Positions 11,701 to 20,400 of a DNA stretch of 64,000 nt are shown one piece after another; within the stretch, counting starts at the first letter, position 1; every line of letters starts with the position of its first letter. The notes under the pieces were generated by a model, which was not told where the DNA came from, did no database searches, and saw only the letters and a program-made list of their open reading frames with translations. Origin of the DNA: Leishmania infantum JPCM5 (taxonomy: Eukaryota > Euglenozoa > Kinetoplastea > Trypanosomatida > Trypanosomatidae); contig NC_009408.2 of NCBI RefSeq assembly GCF_000002875.2, positions 162,501 through 226,500 of the forward strand, in the 5' to 3' direction. The translations under genes and the position numbers were made by a program.

Positions 11701-12235
11701 TCTTTTCTATCTCGTGTCCATCGAGCTCTTCCTATATCACTTTCCCCCTATTACGCCGGCGATTGCCTTGGCCTTGTGTATGTGTGTACGTCGCTGTGGC
11801 ACAGTGGGTATTGTCGTTGTCGTGTCTCTTTTTTTTTTTATCGCCGCACGTTGTGTGGTGCGCCCGGCTCTTTCTCTTGCATCGTGTGAGGCGATTTCCC
11901 TCCCAAGTACTCGTGCAACGAAGCGGTGTATATTATTATCGTAGCGGTGCTAGTTGTCGGCTCTGCTGCTGCTGCCGCCGCCGTGTCTTGGTGGTGTCTT
12001 TCCTTCTTTTTGAGCGCGCAGCTCCCTGCTAGAACTATTATCATTACTTTCATCACGATTTTTATTGTCATTGCTGTCGTCGACTTCTGCATCGTCGTTG
12101 TCATCCAGGGACGAGGGTGGAGTCCCCTTTTTGGCTCTACTCGGGACTGGACTCCCTGCCACACACGCACACACACATCCCTCAAACACCAGCCCCCTCC
12201 CCTCCATACCCTTCTGCTTCCTCTCACCTTGGGCT

Positions 12236-12237
12236 AG
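12236..12237 (+). promoter_or_regulatory. Candidate spliced-leader acceptor AG for the kelch gene
   Basis: A C/T-rich stretch at about 12180-12230 is followed by the AG at 12236-12237, 25 bases before the ATG at 12262. If it is used, a short upstream ATG at 12243 enters the mRNA. Confidence 0.45.
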
Positions 12238-12261
12238 TGCGTATGGTGCATTCCTGGAGCA

Positions 12262-15200
12262 ATGGATGATATCCCTGTTGAATGCACGTCTTCGATTGCG
12301 GCAGCGTCCATCGGCACTCTTGGCACCTCGCCGCCCATGATCTGGGCTGCAGGGAACTCTGCGCCGAGAAGACATGGGAGCCCCAGCAGTAGTTGCACCA
12401 TGGCGAAGCAGCAACGGATGCTCTCCCTCCCCTCCTCTCGTAGAGAAGAGTCCTACCAGCGATCAGAAAGTACAACGCACGCCAGCAGCACAGTCGTGAC
12501 GGCAACGGCCACGACCACATCCGCGTTTACTTTGTCCAGCCCCCTCTGCGATATGGGCGTGACGCAGGGGTGCCGACAGTACATCAGCAATGAGTGCAAG
12601 GAAGAGAAGCGACAGTACTTTCTTCAGCAGCAGTGCCCGCAGCGCATGTCGTGGGTGCGCATCTGCGGCAGCGGATTGTCAGCGATGGCGTCGTTCGATG
12701 AGTCTGCAGTCAACTCCCTGCGTGCCTCGCGCTCGCTCTTGAATGTGATCGCGGCGTCGAGCGGCAGCTGGGAGGATCCTCGTGACTCACTCGCCTCCAC
12801 CGGACATGGCGGCGGTGGTCAGAGCACCAGTGGCAGTGACAGCACCGTCCCGCCGCAGGATGCCAGCCTCAGCAGCAGTGGCAACAGCGTGGGCATGGAC
12901 AGCGAGGTTGTCCTGCAGCCCCCGGCGCGCTTCGGACACACCGCCGTCCTTTACAAAGACTCCCAGATTCTCATCTTCGGCGGCAAGTCGAGCGAGGAGC
13001 ACTACTTCAACGATGTCTACCAATACGACGCGTCGGCGCGGCGCTGGAGCTGCCTACAGGAAGAGTGCATCGACGAGGTCGCGGCGGCGGCGGTGGGCGC
13101 CAGCGAGCAGGGAAGCGCCAGTCCGTCGTACGCGTCCGCGCCGCCTGCGTCGCCGTCCTTCTCCTCCCCGACCGCGTCCCCTCTGGCGTCGATGCGATGG
13201 GTCGAAGCAGCCATAGTGGCGGTACCTCTTGCCGAAGCGGCAGCAACAGATGCGCCTTCACCCCACTACAGCGGCTCTGCCAACAACAGCGGCAGCGAGG
13301 AGAGCAGCGCCACCCGGCGCTGCGCGGCCAGCGCGGGCAGCCGCCACGGCAGTACTTCCAGACAGTGCAACTCCCTCTCGGAGGCGGGGGTGAGACGGCG
13401 TCGGCGTCCCGCCGGACGAGTCGGCCACGCCGCTGCGCTGTACCAGGATACGATGTACATCCTCAGTGGGGAGCAGCTGGGACGCTACTTTGATGACATG
13501 TGGGCGCTGGACATTCCTAGCCTGACCTGGAACAAGGAGTGCGGACTGCCCTTCTCGCCGCGCAAGGGGCACACGATGCACCTGCTCCCCGCCGACTTCA
13601 CCGCCACCCGCGCCCGCCAAGACATGCTGGTCGTGTTCGGCGGCCTCGTGAAGGCGTCGCGTGTGCGGCCGCGCCCTGCTGACCCGGAGCTGCCCACGCG
13701 CAACCAAGGCGACACGGACTTCGCCTGCGCACCAACGAACGCGGTGCTGCTCTACTACCCGATGCAGCGGCGATGGTGTCAGCTGAAGACGTGCGGCGAG
13801 CAACCCTCCGCGCGCTTTTACCACGTCTCCCAGCTCGTCACCGGAACGGCGCTCCTGCTCGTGTTCGGCGGGCGCTCCGCCACTCCGGCGCAGACGGGTG
13901 ACGGCACTGCTGCTGCCACTGAAGGTGCGTTTCTTAACGATCTGCACATCCTCGACGTGTCTACAGGGTTTTGGCGCCACATCCGAGATGTCACCGGCGA
14001 TATCCCGTCGCCGCGCATGTGCGCCGCGAGTGTTTTCGTGAACGAAACGTTTGGCGTGTTTGCCGGCGGCGGCGACACGTACTGCGAGGATGCCTTTGAG
14101 TTTTCCCTGCAGAGCCGTCGGTGGCGGCGCCTGAAGCCGAACAACCAGCCGGCGTGCTCGCGCCCTACCGTCACCTACACGAAGGACCGCCTCGTCTTCT
14201 TTGGCGGTTTCGCACCACGGACTGGCGTCATGAGCTGCACGATGGAACTCTGCCTTTCCCCGCTGTCGCTCAAGAGCCAGTGCCTGCTGTGGTGGAGTCG
14301 ATGCGCCTTCGAGAAGCACATCCGCTCCTGCACGAAGAGCCGCGCGGCGGAGATGGAGGATAAGGTGACTGTGGCAGCCGCGATGGAGCGCAACGGGAGC
14401 GGCTGGTGCACCGGCTGTGGTGGGCAAGTGACGCTGCAGTGCAGCCCTGCTGCGACAGCTCACAGCAGCCCCATCGCGACACCGCGATCGTGGGGCGTCA
14501 GCCGTGGGTTCCGCCGCCCAGCTCCGCTGCGCGTGCCAAGCTTTGACCAAAGCGGCACGGTATCAGCGGCAGCCCCGGCATGGGGTGGAGGGCCGCCAGC
14601 GGCACAGTCGTCCGCCCGGGGCGCTCTAACGCTGTCCCCGACACCGTCGTACTCGCCGTCATCGCCGGCTGTCTTCTCGCCTCTCGCAGGTGGCCCGAAG
14701 TTGACGCCGTCGTGGCAAGACGCAGCCGGCAGCAACACGAACCTCACAGGCGGCGGCACAGTCCATGCGTCGGGCTGTGGTGGAACGGCGACGGTGCTCT
14801 GCTCGCCCGCCTCCGTTGCACCGCCGGCACAAAACCTTTTTCCCTCTCGCCCCGGCACGGTGATGGGCTCGTCGTGCAGCCCCAGTCAGGCTGGGAGCCC
14901 GGCGACCGTTTCCGCTGCCGCCTCAACCTCACAGGCGCATCTCTGGCCTAACATGGCCCTTGGCAGCGTCGTGTGTGGCGGCGGAGGCGGCAGCAGCAGC
15001 AACACCGGCAGCGCTATAGCGCACCCCCGCGGCAACGCTGCAGTCGCGATGGCGGACGCAGACGTGATGACGGGAGCCGCCGACGGCACGCGATGGTGCT
15101 CCGCCCCGTCCCCCGCCGTCCCCCTCTCTCACTCGATGGCAACCGCATTGTTTTGCTCTGCGCCTTCACCTTCCCATACGGCAGCCCCGGGCAGGTCGTC

Positions 15201-15852
15201 GCTTCCGCCGCCCGTGACCGCCACGGCGGAGCAGCCCGCGTCGGCGTGCTTCATCGCTAACTGCGCTCGCCACCTCGGCGGCTACGTAGCGGCATCCTTT
15301 CCCCGCCTCACCAGGTGCAGCTCAAATCAAGCGCCTCCGCCAGCCCACGCCGGAGGGCCCTCACCAGCAGCGGCGGTCGTGAGCAGCGGGCGCAGGGGTG
15401 GCAGTGGAAGCTGGTGTTTCTCTCTGCATATGCGGTCACCGGCCAGTCCGTTGCAAGGGCGCGCGATGCGCGTGGATGCTACGCTTCCTGGTCCCTCGCC
15501 GTCCCCACAGCCAGCGTACGACTCCAGCGCTGGAGTCGTCGGGTACCGGCAGTCTTCGCCGTTCGTGCGCCGCTCCAACAGTATCCCCAACGGCGGCGGT
15601 TCCGCCTTCGTCATCCCTCAGCAGCAGCTGCACACGTCGACGCAGCTCGCCGAATCCACCTCTAGCCGCGCCTCCTCGGCTCACAGCACGCGCTCGGCAT
15701 CGACGATGTCGGCTGCCCATCTTCCGAATACCTACGCGAAGCATACGATCCAAAGGCTGGAGGGGATGACCGGGCCATACCTACTCCAGGCCCTGGCAGC
15801 CAGGTTGAAGCGGCATGAGGCGGAGGCGAGCACGGACAAGCGGTCACTTTAG
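12262..15852 (+). CDS. Kelch-repeat protein, 1196 aa
   Basis: The protein has kelch-type repeats between about residues 222 and 660. Segments such as RFGHTAVLYKDSQILIFGG (about 222), RVGHAAALYQDTMYILSG (about 386), KGHTMHLL then MLVVFGGL (about 434-460), ARFYHVSQL then LLVFGGR (about 516-540), PRMCAASVF then GVFAGGG (about 583-605) and RPTVTYTKDRLVFFGGF (about 633-650) show the usual hydrophobic strand plus double glycine. They are followed by the W of the next blade (RRWSCL, LTWNKE, RRWCQL, GFWRHI, RRWRRL). Six blades fit a beta-propeller used for protein binding. Long Ser/Gly/Ala-rich insertions separate blades 1 and 2. Residues about 700-1196 are low-complexity Ser/Pro/Ala/Gly and probably disordered. 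A cysteine/histidine-containing stretch follows the propeller (CLLWWSRCAFEKHIRSC). The start is uncertain because there are several later in-frame ATGs. The partner is unknown. Confidence 0.85.
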   Translation: MDDIPVECTSSIAAASIGTLGTSPPMIWAAGNSAPRRHGSPSSSCTMAKQQRMLSLPSSRREESYQRSESTTHASSTVVTATATTTSAFTLSSPLCDMGVTQGCRQYISNECKEEKRQYFLQQQCPQRMSWVRICGSGLSAMASFDESAVNSLRASRSLLNVIAASSGSWEDPRDSLASTGHGGGGQSTSGSDSTVPPQDASLSSSGNSVGMDSEVVLQPPARFGHTAVLYKDSQILIFGGKSSEEHYFNDVYQYDASARRWSCLQEECIDEVAAAAVGASEQGSASPSYASAPPASPSFSSPTASPLASMRWVEAAIVAVPLAEAAATDAPSPHYSGSANNSGSEESSATRRCAASAGSRHGSTSRQCNSLSEAGVRRRRRPAGRVGHAAALYQDTMYILSGEQLGRYFDDMWALDIPSLTWNKECGLPFSPRKGHTMHLLPADFTATRARQDMLVVFGGLVKASRVRPRPADPELPTRNQGDTDFACAPTNAVLLYYPMQRRWCQLKTCGEQPSARFYHVSQLVTGTALLLVFGGRSATPAQTGDGTAAATEGAFLNDLHILDVSTGFWRHIRDVTGDIPSPRMCAASVFVNETFGVFAGGGDTYCEDAFEFSLQSRRWRRLKPNNQPACSRPTVTYTKDRLVFFGGFAPRTGVMSCTMELCLSPLSLKSQCLLWWSRCAFEKHIRSCTKSRAAEMEDKVTVAAAMERNGSGWCTGCGGQVTLQCSPAATAHSSPIATPRSWGVSRGFRRPAPLRVPSFDQSGTVSAAAPAWGGGPPAAQSSARGALTLSPTPSYSPSSPAVFSPLAGGPKLTPSWQDAAGSNTNLTGGGTVHASGCGGTATVLCSPASVAPPAQNLFPSRPGTVMGSSCSPSQAGSPATVSAAASTSQAHLWPNMALGSVVCGGGGGSSSNTGSAIAHPRGNAAVAMADADVMTGAADGTRWCSAPSPAVPLSHSMATALFCSAPSPSHTAAPGRSSLPPPVTATAEQPASACFIANCARHLGGYVAASFPRLTRCSSNQAPPPAHAGGPSPAAAVVSSGRRGGSGSWCFSLHMRSPASPLQGRAMRVDATLPGPSPSPQPAYDSSAGVVGYRQSSPFVRRSNSIPNGGGSAFVIPQQQLHTSTQLAESTSSRASSAHSTRSASTMSAAHLPNTYAKHTIQRLEGMTGPYLLQALAARLKRHEAEASTDKRSL

Positions 15853-16435
15853 AGAAAGAGCGAGAGAGACCACGGGAGAGCAGGCGCTTCTCTGCGTGGC
15901 TCACTGCTGCACGGCCACTCTACTTGTATGCGTCCGTCGTAGAAGAAGAGGAATGGTGGTGTAGGACATGCACGACAGCCGTCATGGCAACAAAGCCTGC
16001 CGTGCTCATCCTCCTGCACCCTCCCTCCTTCTTCTTTCGCATGCCTCTCTTGCTCTCTATCGCACTCTTGGCGTGTGTTTTGTGGCAACTGTCTCCAGGA
16101 GGATGCGGCGTATGTGCGGTGCCTTTATGTGTTGTCGGTCGTGATCACCTCTTTATGTCTGTGTGTGTGTGTCTCTTCTCCCACGGAGAGGGGCATGTGT
16201 GCCTTTATGCTGGTCTGGGAGTGGGTGGTCGTTGGCATCTCCGCGAGGTACTCACAGCACACCATCACCCTGGGCAAATGAATACGCACATGCACATCCG
16301 CCATGCGCACGCCACATCGCTATCCGCCCGGTTCGCACTTCTATTTTCGCTCTATTACGACCTCTACCCCCTCATCCCCCCCGCCCCGACACACACTCCC
16401 TCTTCACCTCCCGTTCACCCTCACCCTCACCTGCA

Positions 16436-16527
16436 CCCCCCCCCCCACCCCACCCATCTCACCCATCTCACCCGACAATACGGGGGAGGGGGGATGATGG
16501 GGTACTATGAGGTATGGGGAGGGGGGG
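16436..16527 (+). repeat. C-tract followed by five-run G-tract, possible hairpin or G-quadruplex
   Basis: A run of 11 C at 16436-16446 and further CCC triplets to 16473 precede five G runs of 4-7 bases (16482-16486, 16488-16493, 16499-16502, 16516-16519, 16521-16527). The two arms could pair in the transcript, or the G arm could form a quadruplex. It lies in the presumed 3' UTR or spacer after the kelch gene. Confidence 0.6.
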
Positions 16528-17321
16528 CACCAAAAACAAAAAGGTGAATGAGCTAGGAGATTCAAAGGACCTCAGTCACACACGCACAGGCACGCCTATG
16601 TGTGGGTACGTGTTCGACTGAGGCTCGTCTTGTATTGCGTGAGCAGATGTGTGCGTGTACGCTTTCATGTCTTCTCTGTGTACCTCGACTTCTTTACCCC
16701 TTTCCTCAATTCTCAAGGTACGAAAAAAGACAAGCAGACGAGTGGGGATTCGCAGCAAGCAACACGCCGGCACCCGCACTTGCAGCGGCGGCCGTAACAG
16801 CATGGCAGCGTCCATGCCGTGAAGTCCTGAGCAAAGGACGAAAGGCACAAACGAGCTGTTTTATTGGACAGCGAGAGGAACAGGGGGAGGGGGGCGGTGA
16901 CTTTCCGGTACCCTCGGTCCTGTATCCATCACCCACTGCTGACGTTGTCTCTCTCTTTCTGTGTTGCCGCCCCACCCCACCCGACCCGCTCACAACAACC
17001 GCTTACCTTGAGGATGGTCCGCTTCTCAACGCCTTTGGTTCTCGCTTCTCCTTCCCTCTCGTTGCACCTCGTCTCTCTCCCGCGCAAACACGCGCACCAG
17101 CGCACGCATGCAGGCACACGGCAGCACAGAAGCGCACGGCGTCTTTTGCGCCCCCTTTTCCCTCCCGCCATCCACTCATCCGCTCCCCCCACCCCCTCCC
17201 ACAAACACACACACTGTCACTCTCCCTTTGCGTGTGTGTGTGTGTGTGTGTATGCTCGTCCGTGGGTAACTCATCGCGGTGTCTCTTCTGTATCTATTTC
17301 TCTTTGACGGCGCCTCATTCC

Positions 17322-17323
17322 AG
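17322..17323 (+). promoter_or_regulatory. Candidate spliced-leader acceptor AG for the LRRC9-like gene
   Basis: The T/C-rich stretch at about 17279-17321 ends in this AG. The next ATG in frame with the gene is at 17416, giving a 5' UTR of about 90 bases. Confidence 0.45.
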
Positions 17324-17415
17324 AGGATCGTGTTGCACGCGTGGAAGCAGCGAATAGGCACACGCGCACGCAAGCACCTGGAGGTGTTGGCTGCCGCCCC
17401 CCCCTCTCGTCTGCC

Positions 17416-20400
17416 ATGTCCGGACGGGCAACAACGTGCGCCAGCGTGACCTGTGATCCTCATGGTATTTCAATGAACCTGACGACGTCATCAGCAGCGG
17501 GTGCGGCGCCTTCGTCAGAGATTGAGCAAATCCGACAGAAGCTGTTGTTATGCCTGCAATGCCAGCCAGAGCTTCGGGAGCTGCTCGAGCTCTGTGGTGA
17601 AAGTAATGCGTGGACAGCGGAGGAGGCGATACAGCGACCAGACACGATCACCACCATCGAGCTCTTCCTCCTCCAGGTGCCCCGTGTGCCACTCGTGCCG
17701 TTCTTTCCCAACCTGGTGACGGTGAAGCTCATGAGCATCGGCCTGGAGTCGATGGCCAACTTCGCCTCACTCGCACACGTCGAGGAGCTGTGGCTGTCCG
17801 ACAACAACATCCGCGTGATCGAGGGCTTGGATAACATGACAAGGCTGCGGCGCCTGTACCTGCAGGGCAATCGCATCGATTCGCTCAATGGGATGCCGCC
17901 GCTGCGCCACCTACGCGAACTGTGGCTGTCGCGTAATCGACTGTCCGCTCTCACCCACCTCACCCCTTTTCGAAAGCTGCGCTCGCTCTACGTCTCCTGC
18001 AACCCGCTGGAGAGTCTCGAGAACGCTTTCTCCAAGGACATGTCGCACTTGCACGAAGTGAACCTGAGCGGATGTCATCTCAGCTCTATCACCGAGCTCC
18101 GCCACCTCCAGCAGCTCTCCTGTCTGCGAAACTTGTGGCTGCTCGACCCGCTCTTTGGCGACAACCCGATCTGCCGCCTCAACAACTACGTCACTCTGAC
18201 CATCTCCATGCTGAGCTCCCTCGACACCCTCGACGGCACCTTCGTCACGCCGGAGCAGCGTTCGCTCGTGGAGTCAGTGCTGCACAAGAAGCAGCTGTAC
18301 TACGCCATGCGGGCCCAGATGCTGGACACCCAGATCACACTTCTTGCGCGTCACGCCGAAGCCTGTGCGCTCCGTCACACTCGGGACACCGGCAGGGCGT
18401 TGCTGAGGTTGAAGGCCTGCGTGCAGCCGATCGAGCACGAGCTGGCTGAGCGGGCCATCTATCACCTAGATGACAAGCACGGCGCCGGCGGCAGCAGCGG
18501 ATCGCTCTGCGGCGTGATGGCCGGTGAAAACAAGGGCGGCGACCACGCGGGTGGCGCCCCGCTTGTCGTGCCGACGGCGACTCTTGAAGCGCTCGGACGG
18601 CAGCTGTCCCGTGCGATCGACACCCGCGAAGTGCAGGAGCGCAAGACAATGCTGAAGCTGGCGGAGGCAACGCAGGCGGCAAAGCTGCAGGCGCAGCTGC
18701 TGACGGAGCGCTTCGCCGTGGAGCTGCACACGGCCGGCAATGTTCGCCTCGAGAGCCTCTCACCGGATCATGAGGCGTACGTGGCTGCCGTAGAGCTCGT
18801 TCGGGAGCGCTTCGACAGCGCGCTCTTCGACGAGCGCTTCGGGATTGCGGGGGTGGAGGTGACGTGCGTGCGGCGCATCCTCAACCGCGGCCTTCGCCTG
18901 CGCTTTGATGACCGGGTGAAGGAGCTGCACGTCGACTTGGCGAACCCGCAGCTGCGCAGCCGCTTTGTGGGCTTGTTCGGAATCGTGCCCGTGACCCAGC
19001 GGGGCCAGAGTGCTTGCCTGCAGCACGTGCTGGTGAGCGGAATGGCAGCGCGCCTCGCAGCGCCAAGCGAGGACGGCAAGAAGAGCGGCGTCGCGAGTCA
19101 GGCGGGTAGCACGTGGTACCAGCCCGTGCCCGCAGAGGAAGGCGTGCCTCTTACGAACAGTCTTTTCTACGCCGACGAGGAGCGGTTGTTGAGCTGCTGT
19201 GCCACCACCGGAGGAGCAAGCCGTGGCTGTGACTCATCGCCGCCTGTCTCACAGCAGAGCTACAACACTGGCGCGCTCTCGAGCGGGAGTGAGGCGAGCC
19301 CGCTGTGCCGCGGTCAGGTTGTGCTCTATCGTGTGTACCTTGGCAAGACGGTGCACGCCCTCGGCGGCGGCGGCTGTGTAGGGCGCTCCACATCGTCGCC
19401 CGCCTCCTTTCTGAAGCAAAACGGGCGGGTGTGGCGCAAAGACTACGGCGCCGACACCTGCGCCGCCTACCGCCTCCTGCCGAGCACCGCCGCCACCACC
19501 CCAGCAGGCGAGAGCGGGAGTGCCAATGCCCAGCCGTTGCCGTCGCCGTACATGTGGTACTGCTTCGACCGCGCTCTTCTCCTGCCCGACTGCGTTGTGG
19601 ATTACACGTATAGCATGCATAACACCCCTCTCACGCAACCCGCGCGATCACCCACGACAGCAGGCGGCGGAGCGTCGTGGATGAGCCGGGCGGAGGCTAT
19701 GGCGTTGCTCACCGGGTTCCCGCTCCCGCCGATGGTGGAGTGCGAAGCGAGCAGTGCTGGCGCGGACGACAGTCAGCAGAGCAGCAAGGGGACGGACGCC
19801 GTCGAGGATGTCCTACACTGCGGCGAGCCGCTGCTACAGTTTATTTGCTGGTGTAGCCCGCCCAGCAAGCACGCGCGCTCCCGCGACACTGTCTCGCATG
19901 GCAACACCTTGCAGCAGGTGGCCGAAACGGAGACGAACGAAGCTCTGGCGAGTGCGCACAAAGTCCTGGGAAAGGCTTGCATGGCGCGCCTGCTGAGAAA
20001 CGGTGCGGTGGACGACAGTGCGGGTGGGGGCGATGATTGGAGCAATGACGCCAGCAGCAGCAGCGCCGCCAACCCGCTGCACGCACGACATGTAGACGAG
20101 TACGCGGCACAGATGTGCGTGAACGGGGCACCCCTGTCGTTGTGCGTACTGCGCAGCAGAGGCATCACAGCTGTCTTGCAAGATTTCGCGACGCCCCTCT
20201 GTGCGTCCATCACTGCGTTGGACCTGGCGCACAACCGAATCGCCTCGGTCTCGTGGTTCGCCTTGGCTAAGGAAGCACCGCAGCTGCAGCGGCTCAACCT
20301 CAGCGGCAATGCCCTTTCTCGTCTCCACTTCGACGGCAGTGCTTTGCCCGCGCTGCGGGTTCTGGATGTGAGCAACAACGAACTCGTGAGCGTGACAGAC

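Larger units (their letters stand above)
7543..12261 (+). other. 4.7-kb gene-free, strand-asymmetric pyrimidine-rich spacer
   Basis: From about 8200 to 12240 the + strand is strongly C/T-rich with scattered T runs, TG/CA repeats (about 7993-8014, 9386-9402, 10123-10145) and TA repeats near 8671-8684 and 8712-8731. Long open frames exist here (for example to 9571 and to 11156), but their translations are Ser/Pro/Leu/Cys/His low complexity driven by the base skew, so I do not call genes. It presumably holds the 3' UTR of the upstream gene and a long 5' UTR or spacer of the kelch gene. Confidence 0.6.
15853..17415 (+). other. Intergenic spacer with C-tract/G-tract pair and microsatellites
   Basis: Contains TG/CA repeats (about 16160-16170, 17226-17250), a C11 run at 16436-16446, a short CACCCATCT-type repeat (about 16450-16473), and a very G-rich stretch at 16482-16527. 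The 3' half is C/T-rich and leads to the acceptor at 17322. No gene is seen. Confidence 0.6.

Noticed and set aside
13258..14550. 430-codon open frame antisense to the kelch gene
   Set aside because: Shadow of the kelch coding frame; His/Arg/Ala-rich without structure.
16450..16475. Short CACCCATCT-type tandem units considered as a repeat array of CRISPR or telomere type
   Set aside because: Only two to three units, no spacers, and the TTAGGG/CCCTAA telomere unit is not present.
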